Under the pieces are notes generated by a model. The model made no database searches. It was not told the DNA's origin and worked only from the letters and a program-made list of their open reading frames with translations. From positions 27,328 through 91,327 of the forward strand of contig JAXDNY010000261.1 of assembly GCA_034669145.1 (NCBI GenBank): 64,000 nt of DNA. Reading direction: 5' to 3'. The position numbers and the translations under genes are program-made. This document shows positions 33,604 to 42,259 of this stretch, one piece after another. How positions within the stretch are numbered: position 1 is the stretch's first letter; each line of letters begins with the position of its first letter. This stretch comes from PALSA-894 sp034669145 (lineage in GTDB: Bacteria; Pseudomonadota; Alphaproteobacteria; Rhizobiales; Xanthobacteraceae).

Positions 33604-34101
33604 CTACTGTTGAGTAGTCGAAACGATCCATCCCAGTCGCGTCTCGACCAATGCAACGCCTCCGGTGTCCGGCAAGGGCTCTCTCGAGGTGTAGAAGGAA
33701 AGTGGAGGGTACACGCTGGTGCCGAGAAATTGAGGAAAGACATCGCCTCGCGTCACCCATTTTCCGGCCATGAACATTGCGAGTGGATGCAGTTTCTGAC
33801 CTTTGCTCTCTCCGACGATCGTCAGACAAATTTCCTTGAAACAGGCCGAACTGTGCTCCAGCCGGATGATTACGGTGTCTGGCAGGTGATGGAGTGGCGA
33901 GCCCTTCGCCCCGGCGACGATGGCTGCGAGGTCGCGTGCACCGAAATCGCGCAGGAACTGAGCCAAGGGAGCGTGCCAGCGCTCCGGTAGTGAACTCTCG
34001 ATAGGCTCGGGCGTCGCTATTTGCGCGTGAGAGCGGCCGGCCAACATGGCGATGATCAAAAGCGAGGCAATCAGCGCCACTGCAAGCTTTGCGCTCGACA
34101 T
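33604..34101 (-). CDS. Exported hypothetical protein
   Basis: A 165-residue protein not recognised. Signal peptide about 1-26 (MSSAKLAVALIASLLIIAMLAGRSHA). The mature part contains DTVIIRLEHSSACFKEICLTIVGES with two cysteines that could form a disulfide, then LAMFMAGKWVTRGDVFPQFLG. AAGGAGG lies 4 bases before ATG 34101. Base composition looks less GC-rich than its neighbours, which may point to a different history. The next gene downstream on the strand is the DUF1185 gene, 3-15 bases away depending on its start. Confidence 0.65.
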   Translation of the reverse strand: MSSAKLAVALIASLLIIAMLAGRSHAQIATPEPIESSLPERWHAPLAQFLRDFGARDLAAIVAGAKGSPLHHLPDTVIIRLEHSSACFKEICLTIVGESKGQKLHPLAMFMAGKWVTRGDVFPQFLGTSVYPPLSFYTSREPLPDTGGVALVETRLGWIVSTTQQ

Positions 34102-34157
34102 AACGCCTCCTTGAGCAGGCTCCGTAGCCCCGTGTGTAATCGGCAACCTAGCGCGAT

Positions 34158-35018
34158 CTACCGCTCCAGTCTTGCCAGCAGACTCGACGTATCCCAGCGG
34201 CCGCCGCCCATCTTCTGCACTTCCGAGTAAAACTGGTCGACCAGCGCCGCCACGGGCAGGTGCGCGCCCGAGCGGCGCGCCTCGGCGAGGCTGATCGAGA
34301 GGTCCTTGCGCATCCAGTTCACCGCGAAGCCGAAATCGTACTTGCCGGCGTTCATGGTCTTGTAGCGGTTCTCCATCTGCCACGACTGCGCCGCGCCCTT
34401 GGAGATCGTCTCGATCACGGCTTCGACATCGAGGCCGGCCTTCTTGGCGAAATGAATGCCTTCGGCGAGCCCCTGCACGACGCCCGCGATGCAAATCTGG
34501 TTGACCATCTTGGTGAGCTGGCCGGAGCCCGCGGGCCCGAGCAGCTTGCACATGCGCGCATAGGCGGCGATCACCGTTTCGGCGCGCCCATAGGCTTCCG
34601 CATCGCCGCCGCACATCACGGTCAGCACGCCGTTCTGCGCGCCCGCCTGTCCGCCCGATACCGGCGCATCGATGAAGTCAAAGCCGCGCTTCTTTGAATC
34701 CGCGTAAAGTTCGCGTGCGACTTCCGCGGAAGCCGTGGTGTGGTCGACGAACACCGCGCCCTTTTTCACTTTCGGAAACGCCGCGCCCGCGACCTTGCGG
34801 ACGTCATCGTCGTTGCCGACGCACATCATCACGACGTCCTGGCCCTCGGCCGCTTCCTCCGCGGTCTTGGCGGCCTTGCCGCCGAATTCCTTGGCCCAGC
34901 TTTCCGCCTTCGCGAAAGTGCGATTGTAGACCGTGACCTCGTGGCCGCCTTTGTTCTTCAGGTGCCCGGCCATCGGGTAGCCCATCACGCCCAGACCCAG
35001 AAACGCGACCTTCGCCAT
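34158..35018 (-). CDS. 3-hydroxyisobutyrate dehydrogenase-family oxidoreductase
   Basis: NAD(P)-dependent beta-hydroxyacid dehydrogenase, 286 residues. N-terminal Rossmann domain with KVAFLGLGVMGYPMAGHL and NRT; substrate loop FIDAPVSGGQAGAQNGVLTVMCGG; catalytic Lys in GSGQLTKMVNQIC; the C-terminal helical domain ends in a short basic tail. This matches the GLYR/HIBADH group (2-hydroxy-3-oxopropionate or 3-hydroxyisobutyrate reductases). No operon partner; divergent from the Mrp-type gene. The exact substrate cannot be set from sequence. Confidence 0.9.
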   Translation of the reverse strand: MAKVAFLGLGVMGYPMAGHLKNKGGHEVTVYNRTFAKAESWAKEFGGKAAKTAEEAAEGQDVVMMCVGNDDDVRKVAGAAFPKVKKGAVFVDHTTASAEVARELYADSKKRGFDFIDAPVSGGQAGAQNGVLTVMCGGDAEAYGRAETVIAAYARMCKLLGPAGSGQLTKMVNQICIAGVVQGLAEGIHFAKKAGLDVEAVIETISKGAAQSWQMENRYKTMNAGKYDFGFAVNWMRKDLSISLAEARRSGAHLPVAALVDQFYSEVQKMGGGRWDTSSLLARLER

Positions 35019-35150
35019 AGTGTTTTCTCCCTGCCAGCCAGATTTGATGCTGGTGTTTGCGCGAAGCGCCTGCGTCCCGTCAACCGCCGAATGGCATTGA
35101 CCCTTTCGGTGGCTTATCTACACAGGCGGGCGCACACGCAGGGGACAAGA

Positions 35151-36290
35151 ATGGCGACCAAGGAAGACGTGCTCGCGGCGCTCGCCGCGGTGAAAGGCCC
35201 GGATGGCGCGCCCTTGCCGCAAACCGGCAAGCTCTCCGACGTCGTCGTGAGCGACGGCAAGGTGTTCTTCTCGATCACCGTCGATGCCGCCGTGGTTCAG
35301 CAATGGGAGCCGGTGCGCAAGGCGGCGGAGGCCGCGGTGCGCGCCGTGCCAGGCGTGAAGTCCGCCATGGTCGCGCTCACGGGCGAGCGCGCCGCGGGGC
35401 CGGCGCGCGCTGCGCCGCCGCCGGCGAAAGCCGCGGGTAATGGGCACGGTCACACACACGCGCCGCGCGGCGAGCGGCCAGTGCAAGGCCCGCCGGGGGT
35501 CGCGGCGATCGTCGCGGTCGCGTCCGGCAAAGGCGGCGTCGGCAAGTCGACCACCGCGATCAATCTCGCGCTCGGCTTGCGCGACCTCGGGCTGAAGGTC
35601 GGCGTGCTCGATGCCGACATTTACGGCCCGTCGGTCCCGAAGCTGCTTGCGATCCGCGGCCGCCCCGAAACGCTCGGCGGCAACCGGCTCCGCCCGATGC
35701 AGGGCTATGGCCTGACCGTGATGTCGATCGGCTTCCTCGTCGCCGAGGACACGCCGATGATCTGGCGCGGCCCGATGGTGATGTCGGCGCTCACGCAAAT
35801 GCTGCGCGAGGTCGAATGGGGCACGCTCGACGTGATGATCGTCGACATGCCGCCCGGCACCGGCGACGCGCAGCTCACCATGGCGCAGCAGGTGCCGCTC
35901 GCCGGCGCCGTGATCGTCTCGACGCCGCAGGACCTGGCGCTGATCGATGCGCGGCGCGGCGTGGAGATGTTCAAGCGCGTCAATGTGCCGGTGCTCGGCA
36001 TCATCGAGAACATGAGCTATTTCGTCTGCCCGAAATGCGGCGAGCGCTCGGACATTTTCAGTCACGGCGGCGCGCACAAGGAAGCCGAGCGGCTCGGCGT
36101 GCCGTTCCTCGGCGAGGTGCCGCTGCACATGGCGATCCGCGAGACGTCCGATTCCGGCCGGCCTGTGGTCGCGACCGATCCGGACGGGCCGCACGCAAAG
36201 GTCTATCGCGAGATCGCGCAACGCGTGCGCGAGCAGCTTGCCGGCAAGGGCGCGGGCCGGGCAGCGCCGAAGATCGTGATCGAGGCGTAA
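35151..36290 (+). CDS. apbC: Mrp/ApbC iron-sulfur cluster carrier
   Basis: Cytoplasmic P-loop ATPase that carries and transfers Fe-S clusters, 379 residues. The N-terminal MIP18/DUF59-like domain (about 1-95) is joined by a His/Pro linker (GNGHGHTHAPRGE) to the NTPase domain with deviant Walker A SGKGGVGKST, switch VDMPPGTGDAQL and the cluster-binding CPKC. All are intact. GGGGACAAGA precedes ATG 35151; the frame extends upstream without a better start. Transcribed alone; the 3' side holds a palindromic repeat. Confidence 0.93.
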   Translation: MATKEDVLAALAAVKGPDGAPLPQTGKLSDVVVSDGKVFFSITVDAAVVQQWEPVRKAAEAAVRAVPGVKSAMVALTGERAAGPARAAPPPAKAAGNGHGHTHAPRGERPVQGPPGVAAIVAVASGKGGVGKSTTAINLALGLRDLGLKVGVLDADIYGPSVPKLLAIRGRPETLGGNRLRPMQGYGLTVMSIGFLVAEDTPMIWRGPMVMSALTQMLREVEWGTLDVMIVDMPPGTGDAQLTMAQQVPLAGAVIVSTPQDLALIDARRGVEMFKRVNVPVLGIIENMSYFVCPKCGERSDIFSHGGAHKEAERLGVPFLGEVPLHMAIRETSDSGRPVVATDPDGPHAKVYREIAQRVREQLAGKGAGRAAPKIVIEA

Positions 36291-36296
36291 CGCCGA

Positions 36297-36441
36297 ACCT
36301 CATGGTGAGGTGCGAGCGCCATAGCGCGTCGCAGACGCGCGTAAACGCGCTTATGGAGCCTCGAACCATGGCCCGGAGCGACAGCGGAGCCCCTGGCCAT
36401 CCTTCGAGACGCGATCCTTCGGATCGCTCCTCAGGATGAGG
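36297..36441. repeat. Intergenic palindromic repeat, copy 1
   Basis: Runs from CCTCATGGTGAGG to CTCCTCAGGATGAGG and contains ATAGCGCGTCGCAGACGCGCG, CTCGAACCATGGCC and CCATCCTTCGAGACGCG in pieces. The same blocks occur in inverse order at 49478-49622. The terminal CCTCAT/ATGAGG blocks and nested GCG-rich stems make it able to fold. This resembles a dispersed repeat I recall from Bradyrhizobium and Rhodopseudomonas intergenic regions. Confidence 0.75.
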
Positions 36442-36448
36442 GCGTGTG

Positions 36449-37108
36449 CTAATCCTCCACCCACATCCGTAGCAAATTCGCGAGCGACTTCGAGACGAGA
36501 TCGTATTCGGCGCTCTTGCCCTCGCGCGCGAACATCTGCCGCCGCGCGGTGTCGAGATCGAACAGCATTTCGCGCTGCGCGGAATCGCGCACATAGGAAC
36601 GCGCCCAGCCGACCGCCGCGAGCCGCACGCCGCGCGTGACTTCCGCCACATGATGCAGCGCCGTCGACGGGTAGGCGACGAGGCTTCCCGCCGCGAGCTT
36701 CACGGCGTCCTCGCCGGACGCGCTCTCGATCGCCAGTTCGCCGCCGTCGTAGCTCTCGGGCTCCGACAGGAACAGCGTGAACGACACATCGGTCCGCATG
36801 CCGGCCATCAGCGCATCGTCCACATGGCTGCCGTAGTGCATGCCGGGCTCGTACGCTGAGAACATGATCGAGGTCAGCGCCTTCGGCCGCACCGCAAGAG
36901 CAAACACCTCGTTGCCGAGGATGCGCGTCTCGACCAGCTTGCGTACGGTCTCGGTCTTGCGATCGTTCGTGGCCTGCCGGTTGTTCTTCACCTGCCGTGC
37001 CGCAAATCCGGCCGTCTCGCGGCCGTGTTCGAACGTGGCATGCGCCAGCGTCTCGCGGACGAGTGCGACCTCGTCGGCCGACAAGACATTGCCGATCACG
37101 ATCTGCAT
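36449..37108 (-). CDS. PKHD-type Fe(II)/2-oxoglutarate dioxygenase
   Basis: PiuC-like hydroxylase of 219 residues. The iron site is the HxD...H facial triad: GSHVDDALM and, later, TALHHVAEV, followed by the 2-oxoglutarate-binding Arg region TRGVRLAAVGWARSYVRD. The N-terminal part (MQIVIGNVLSADEVALVRETL) and C-terminal tail (LVSKSLANLLRMWVED) are typical of the PKHD family. ATG 37108 was chosen by family length; the frame is open for another 79 codons. PiuC homologues often sit with TonB siderophore receptors, but none is seen here. Divergent from the exported helical protein gene at 37230. Confidence 0.88.
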   Translation of the reverse strand: MQIVIGNVLSADEVALVRETLAHATFEHGRETAGFAARQVKNNRQATNDRKTETVRKLVETRILGNEVFALAVRPKALTSIMFSAYEPGMHYGSHVDDALMAGMRTDVSFTLFLSEPESYDGGELAIESASGEDAVKLAAGSLVAYPSTALHHVAEVTRGVRLAAVGWARSYVRDSAQREMLFDLDTARRQMFAREGKSAEYDLVSKSLANLLRMWVED

Positions 37109-37229
37109 GGGCTCATGATTCTTCGCAACGCATTGGAATTGTTCCAATATCCGGAAGTCGTGACTGGACCTGCCAAGTTGTCGCACCGTATGGTGCGCGC
37201 CTTTGCAAGGCAAACCCGGCAGGCGCAGC

Positions 37230-38120
37230 ATGAAATCCAAAACAAAAATTTGGCTCGGTGTCGGCGCCTTCGTGGTCGCGGGCGTGAATGGTGCCGCTGG
37301 TGACGCGACGGCCTTTGACCGGACCGTCTCCGGCATCGCGCTCACGCGCGCGCTTACAGACTTCTCGGCAGCGAAGAAGCACGGTCACGGCGGCGAGGGT
37401 GGTGAACAGGCTGCAAAAAAGAAGCAGGGCGGTGAAGGAGGCGAAGGAGGCGAAGAAGGCGGCGCGAAGAGCGCGGCGAAGCTCCCGCCCGATCTCGATT
37501 TCGCGCTCAAGATCGCGCAGATGCGCGGTCATCTTCTGGTCGGCGATCAACTGGTGAAGGAAGGCCAATGGGCGGCCGCGCTGCCGCACTTCCTGCATCC
37601 GAGCGAAGAACTCTACGGCCCGATCCGCGGCCGGCTGAAGGATTACAACACGCCGCAATTCGCGACCGCGTTGAAGCTGCTCGCCACCACGGTGAAGCAG
37701 AAGAAGGGCGGCGAGGATTACGAGAAGGCGTTGAAGGGCGTCGACGACGCGCTCGCGGCAGCGGACACCGGGATCAAGGCGAAGCAGGCGAGTGACGGCT
37801 TCGTGGTCGAGACCGCGCTCGAACTGCTCAAGAGCGCGACGCACGAATACGAGGAAGCGATCGTCAAGGGACGCATTGCCAAGCCGGTGGAGTATCAGGA
37901 TGCGCGCGGTTTCGTGTGGCAGGCGGAGAAGATGATCGAGGGCGTCGGCGCCGCGCTTGAGAAGAAGGACGCCGGCGCGCTCAAGCACGTGCGCGACGGC
38001 TTTGCCGAGTTGAAGAAGGCGTGGCCCGCCGCGATGGCGCCCAAGACTCCCGTGAAGGACTACGCGGCGGTCTTAAGCGACGTCTCGCGCATCGAGCTTT
38101 CGGTCGGCAAGCTGATGTGA
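37230..38120 (+). CDS. Exported helical protein in peroxidase operon
   Basis: A 296-residue protein without a family I can name. A hydrophobic leader (about 7-24, IWLGVGAFVVAGVNGAAG) suggests export. Residues 49-84 are low complexity: KKHGHGGEGGEQ, then Lys/Gln and Gly/Glu runs, with a His pair that could bind metal. Residues 88-296 look all-helical, with PHFLHPSEELYGP (His120, His123, Glu126), SATHEYEEA and FVWQAEKMIEG, recalling imelysin/EfeO-like helical bundles without their full motifs. Its stop overlaps the GTG start of the di-haem peroxidase by 4 bases, so the two act together, probably in the periplasm. Confidence 0.7.
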   Translation: MKSKTKIWLGVGAFVVAGVNGAAGDATAFDRTVSGIALTRALTDFSAAKKHGHGGEGGEQAAKKKQGGEGGEGGEEGGAKSAAKLPPDLDFALKIAQMRGHLLVGDQLVKEGQWAAALPHFLHPSEELYGPIRGRLKDYNTPQFATALKLLATTVKQKKGGEDYEKALKGVDDALAAADTGIKAKQASDGFVVETALELLKSATHEYEEAIVKGRIAKPVEYQDARGFVWQAEKMIEGVGAALEKKDAGALKHVRDGFAELKKAWPAAMAPKTPVKDYAAVLSDVSRIELSVGKLM

Positions 38121-39430
38121 GCTGGTTTCGCGCCGCGCAGGGGCAGGTTGCGGCGTTCCTGTGTGGCGCGCTCCTGGGCGGCGTTGCCGCGCTGGCGCAG
38201 GGCGGCGACGATCTCGCGGCGCTGAAAGAAAAATTCCGCCGGCCCGCGGCGATCCCGTTTCCTTCGTCCAATTCCTATTCCGAGGCAAAGCGCGCGCTCG
38301 GCGAGACGCTGTTCCACGACAAGCGCCTGTCCGCCGACGGCAGCACCGCATGCGCGACCTGCCACGACCGCCAGAAGGGTTTTTCCGATGGCCGCGTCAC
38401 CGCCGTCGGCGTGCCGGGCCGGCCGCTCGCGCGCCACACACCGACGCTGTGGAATCTCGCCTGGGCGGGGCCGGTGTTCTGGGATGGGCGCGCGCGCAGT
38501 CTGGAAGAGCAGGTGGCCGGGCCGATCGTTGCGCCTGACGAGATGGCCCAGCCGATCGCGCCGCTGATCGCGCGCCTTGCCGCCGACAAGGCCTATGCGC
38601 GGGCGTTCGCCAGGGCATTTCCGAACGATCCTCGCGTCAACGAAGACAACCTCAAGAAGGCGATCGCGACCTACGAACGCACGCTGGTGTCGCCGCCAAC
38701 GCGTTTCGACCGCTGGATCGCGGGCGAGGCGTCCGCGCTGTCGGCACAGGAGGCTGACGGGTTCCGCCTGTTCACCGGCAAGGCCGGGTGCGCGAACTGC
38801 CATTCGGGCTGGGCCTTCACCGACTATGCGTTCTATGACGTCGGGCTGCCGAGCGACGATCGCGGGCGCGGCGCCGTGCTGCGGCTGGAAGCCGCCGAGT
38901 ACGCGTTCAAGACGCCGTCGCTGCGCGAGGCCGCCCGCCGCGCGCCCTACATGCACGACGGCTCGCTCGCCACCCTTGAGGACGTGGTGCGCCACTACGC
39001 CGGTGGCGTGACGGAGCGGCCGACCCTGCCGCGCGATCTCACGCGCGGCTTGACGCTGGACAGCGGCGAGCAGGCGGCGCTGGTTGCCTTCCTCAAGACG
39101 CTCACCAGCGAGGGCGATTCGCAACCGCCGGCAACCATCGTTGCCGAGAAGTCAGCCCCCGTCGCGGCCACGCGCGCCACGTCGGTCTCGCAGCACGACA
39201 AGACATTCACGCCGACGCGCGTGCGCATCCGCATCGTCGACAAGCTGTGGATCCTCAATAACGACACCCGCACCCACAACATTCGCGTGTTCGATCAAAA
39301 GCTCGACTTCGATTCCGGCGCGCAGGAGCCGGGCGAAACTGTGGAGATGACGTTTCCGAAAACCGGCTCGTATCTGGTATTCTGCGGCATCCATCCGAAG
39401 ATGGAGCTTCACGTCGATGTCGCCCGGTGA
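38117..39430 (+). CDS. Di-haem cytochrome c peroxidase fused to cupredoxin
   Basis: Exported 437-residue fusion. Leader about 8-28. Residues about 45-330 are a MauG/CcpA-type di-haem peroxidase with haem motifs CATCH (79-83) and CANCH (225-229); the later KTPSLREAARRAPYMHDGSLATLEDVV block, seen in parts, contains the axial-ligand Met/His region. Residues about 350-437 are a cupredoxin with all four type 1 copper ligands: His387 (THNIRV), Cys423, His426 and Met429 (CGIHPKM). Electron transfer from copper domain to haem is the obvious inference. Start GTG 38117 overlaps the preceding stop (GTGA). The next gene begins inside its end. Separate genes for these two domains are usual; the fusion is less so. 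Confidence 0.88.
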   Translation: MSWFRAAQGQVAAFLCGALLGGVAALAQGGDDLAALKEKFRRPAAIPFPSSNSYSEAKRALGETLFHDKRLSADGSTACATCHDRQKGFSDGRVTAVGVPGRPLARHTPTLWNLAWAGPVFWDGRARSLEEQVAGPIVAPDEMAQPIAPLIARLAADKAYARAFARAFPNDPRVNEDNLKKAIATYERTLVSPPTRFDRWIAGEASALSAQEADGFRLFTGKAGCANCHSGWAFTDYAFYDVGLPSDDRGRGAVLRLEAAEYAFKTPSLREAARRAPYMHDGSLATLEDVVRHYAGGVTERPTLPRDLTRGLTLDSGEQAALVAFLKTLTSEGDSQPPATIVAEKSAPVAATRATSVSQHDKTFTPTRVRIRIVDKLWILNNDTRTHNIRVFDQKLDFDSGAQEPGETVEMTFPKTGSYLVFCGIHPKMELHVDVAR

Positions 39431-40910
39431 TATCGGGCACACCGCAACGCCGGAATTTCGATTGTCTAACCTTGTCTCGACGGCCCGCGGAGTATTGACC
39501 CATTCGGCGGGGCTCTATCTGCGCGCATTTTTTGCGACGGTCGCGGCGGTCGCGCTGTTTTTTGTCCTGTCCTATGCGTCCACCTTCGTCGACCGGCAGG
39601 GCGTTGCGGGCAAGCTTGAGGCTGCGAACGCGCGAGAGGCGTTCACCCAGACCTGGGCGAAGGGCACCGGCCGCGGGATCCCGCGGTTCGGCGGCAACGA
39701 TTGCCTGATGCTTGGCGCCTTGTTGCAGAACTATCCGAGCCGTCTTGCCGAGACGATCTCGGCGCGCATTCCGCAGGCCGACGCGCAGCCGCCCGTGCGG
39801 GCCGGCGATCCGACCATCCCGGCGTGCCTGCAACTGATCGCCGCGCTGGAGCGGCCCGATCATGCCGATCCAAACGCGATCTATTACCACCGCTATCTGC
39901 ACGGCCAGCGCGTGTTCGCGGCGCTTGCGCTGGCGCTCGTCTCGCCGGAGGCGCTCGGGTGGATCACGCTCGTTCTCAACGCCGTGTGCTTGCTCTCGGT
40001 GCTGCTGCCTGCGCTGCAGAATTGGCGGACGGGCGAATGGCGCGAGCGCGGATTTGCGGCGATTGCCGCGACGCTGCTGCTGCTCGACGGCCTGTGGCTG
40101 TTCGGAATCTATTTCTCGTTCGGCCTCTCCGACCTCGTGCTCTCGGCATTCCTGGCCTACGCGTATCACCGCGGCATTGCGCATGCGCCCGAGCGCCCCT
40201 TCGCGGTCGCGGTCGCGCTGTTCGGCGCCGCAACCGCGATCCTCGAATTTCTCACCGGCGGCATTCCATTCGGCCTTGCGCTGCTGCTCGGGATCGTCGC
40301 GCTCGACGGTCCGCCGGATCGCAGGGCGCTGCTGCGCCGCGCGTTTCACGGCGCGACGATCTTTGCGCTCGCGATCATGCTTACATTCGCAATCAAGCTC
40401 GCGCTGGTGATGCTGCTCGTCGATCCTAGCGCGCTCGCGGATTTTCGCGGCGCGCTTTCCACGCGCGTCGGCAGCTCGTTCGTGGCGAACCTGCCGCCGC
40501 AGGAAATCGCCTGGGTGTCGGCGTTCGGCATCGATGTCTCGTCGCTCGACCGCAATTGGGCCTACGCCGTGCTGTATATGTTGGCGCGCCTTGGCTACGC
40601 GACCTTCGTCATCGGTTACGGCTCGCCGGCGCTTGGCATGGCGATCGTGGGCGCCGCTGTTCTGACGACCGGCGTCCTGCTGATCCGCCGGGCGCGCGCC
40701 TCGAACGACGCCGTCGCCCGCACGCGGCTCCTGATCCTGTTCGCGTCCGCGCTGGTGGTGCCGGTGTGGAGTGTCGCTTTCCTCAGTCATACGCTGCTGC
40801 ACGCCATCTGGATGGTGCGGCCGTTCGGCTGGTTTATCGCGCTGGCGGCAATTCTGATGGCGTGGCGGCCGCAACGCCGGGATCAGCCTGCCGCACGCAA
40901 GCCGGCATAG
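39417..40910 (+). CDS. Polytopic membrane protein in peroxidase operon
   Basis: A 497-residue integral membrane protein that I do not recognise. One hydrophobic segment near 33-54 is followed by a loop of about 105 residues with two Cys (NDCLMLG, IPACLQL) that is probably periplasmic, and then about nine to ten further segments (about 165-490). This layout recalls glycosyltransferase-like or lipid-linked enzymes, but no motif supports that. ATG 39417 lies 14 bases inside the peroxidase-cupredoxin gene, with GGAG 10 bases upstream, so it belongs to that operon. The end is a short basic tail. Confidence 0.75.
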   Translation: MSPGDIGHTATPEFRLSNLVSTARGVLTHSAGLYLRAFFATVAAVALFFVLSYASTFVDRQGVAGKLEAANAREAFTQTWAKGTGRGIPRFGGNDCLMLGALLQNYPSRLAETISARIPQADAQPPVRAGDPTIPACLQLIAALERPDHADPNAIYYHRYLHGQRVFAALALALVSPEALGWITLVLNAVCLLSVLLPALQNWRTGEWRERGFAAIAATLLLLDGLWLFGIYFSFGLSDLVLSAFLAYAYHRGIAHAPERPFAVAVALFGAATAILEFLTGGIPFGLALLLGIVALDGPPDRRALLRRAFHGATIFALAIMLTFAIKLALVMLLVDPSALADFRGALSTRVGSSFVANLPPQEIAWVSAFGIDVSSLDRNWAYAVLYMLARLGYATFVIGYGSPALGMAIVGAAVLTTGVLLIRRARASNDAVARTRLLILFASALVVPVWSVAFLSHTLLHAIWMVRPFGWFIALAAILMAWRPQRRDQPAARKPA

Positions 40911-40996
40911 CCCTTCCGTACTTTCGTCGCATTCGTGGCCGTGATGGGCCGGAGCCGCTTGGGTTTTTTCCGATTACATCGGCGGAGGAGCTTTGA

Positions 40997-42085
40997 ATGA
41001 AGCGTCGCAACTTTTTGCAGACCGCAGGGGGCGGGCTCGCCGCGACCGCGATGGCCAGTCGGGCCATTGCGCAATCGATGCCGGGAACGAAATGGCGGCT
41101 CACGTCCAGCTTTCCGAAATCGCTGGATATCATCTACGGCGCTGCCGAGGTCTTCGCGAAGGCCGTCACGGAGGCGACCGACAACAAATTCCAGATCCAG
41201 GTTTTCGCCGCCGGCGACATCGTGCCGGGCCTGCAGGCCGCCGACGCGGTAAGCAACGGCACGGTCGAGATGTGCCACACCGCGTCCTACTATTATGTCG
41301 GCAAGGACCCGAGCTACGCGTTCGGCACCGCGGTGCCGTTCGGGCTCAACAGCCGCATGCAGACCGCCTGGCAGCAGTTCGGCGGCGGCTTCGACCTGAT
41401 GAACGAGGTTTACCGGAAGGCCAATATCTACGGCATTCCCTGCGGCAATACCGGCTGCCAGATGGGTGGCTGGTTTCGCCGCGAGATCAAGGACCCCGCC
41501 GACCTCAATGGTTTGAAAATGCGCATCGGCGGCTTTGCCGGCCGCGTGCTCACCAAGCTTGGTGTCGCCCCGCAGCAGCTTGCGGGCGGCGACATCTATC
41601 CGGCGCTCGAAAAGGGGACGCTCGATGCGTGCGAATGGGTCGGGCCCCATGACGACGAGAAGCTCAGCTTCCAGAAGGTCGCGCCGTATTACTACTACCC
41701 CGCCTGGTGGGAAGGCGGTGCGATGATGCACAACTTCATCAACATCGAGAAATGGAACGCGCTGTCCCCGGCCTACAAATCGGTCGTCCGGAGCGCCTCC
41801 GCGATGGCGCACGAGTGGATGCAGGCGAAGTACGATGCCCTCAACCCGGCTGCGCTGAAGCGGCTGGTCGGCGCCGGCGCGCAGCTTCGTCCATTCCCGC
41901 CCGCCGTCATGGATGCGTGCCTGAAGGCTGCGCTGGAGCTTTACGCCGAGGTTTCGGCCTCCAACGCCGACTTCAAGAAGGTATGGGAGTCGACGCTCGC
42001 GTTCCGCAACGACCAGTATTTGTGGTGGCAGGTCGCCGAATACACCTATGACACCTTCCTGATCCGCAACCGGACCCGCACCTGA
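40997..42085 (+). CDS. TRAP transporter binding protein DctP, first of three
   Basis: Periplasmic solute receptor of a TRAP transporter, 362 residues, of the TakP/lactate-binding type. Twin-arginine leader MKRRNFLQTAGGGLAATAMASRAIAQ in two pieces (RRNFL then AxA cleavage site). Family marks: GGWFRREIKDPADLNGLKMRIGG with the conserved Arg, GGDIYPALEKGTLDACEWVGP with the Glu-Trp that ligates substrate or metal in TakP, and YYYPAWWEGG. Likely ligands are 2-oxo or 2-hydroxy acids, often as metal salts. It is followed by a terminator, so it is expressed apart from the next paralogue. Confidence 0.9.
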   Translation: MKRRNFLQTAGGGLAATAMASRAIAQSMPGTKWRLTSSFPKSLDIIYGAAEVFAKAVTEATDNKFQIQVFAAGDIVPGLQAADAVSNGTVEMCHTASYYYVGKDPSYAFGTAVPFGLNSRMQTAWQQFGGGFDLMNEVYRKANIYGIPCGNTGCQMGGWFRREIKDPADLNGLKMRIGGFAGRVLTKLGVAPQQLAGGDIYPALEKGTLDACEWVGPHDDEKLSFQKVAPYYYYPAWWEGGAMMHNFINIEKWNALSPAYKSVVRSASAMAHEWMQAKYDALNPAALKRLVGAGAQLRPFPPAVMDACLKAALELYAEVSASNADFKKVWESTLAFRNDQYLWWQVAEYTYDTFLIRNRTRT

Positions 42086-42110
42086 TCGGCGGATGTACTG
42101 GCACCTGCGA

Positions 42111-42139
42111 CCCCGGAGCATGGCGCCGCGGGGTTTTTT
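42111..42139 (+). terminator. Rho-independent terminator after dctP1
   Basis: CCCCG (42111-42115) can pair with CGGGG (42129-42133), followed by six T (42134-42139). It lies 26 bases after the first dctP stop. Confidence 0.65.
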
Positions 42140-42259
42140 CGTTTTCGCAACCGCCACAATTCGCTATACCGGCAGCCAACTCGTGCGTGGCGGTGGGTCG
42201 TGGGGGCGGCCGCCCGATGCGCTGACGGGGGTCCTGAAAAGAACCGACAAGGAGTTTTT

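Noticed and set aside
33604..34614. A 336-codon protein joining the exported protein to part of the dehydrogenase gene
   Set aside because: The upstream half is an out-of-frame shadow of the dehydrogenase; the real gene has AAGGAGG before ATG 34101 and a clear signal peptide.
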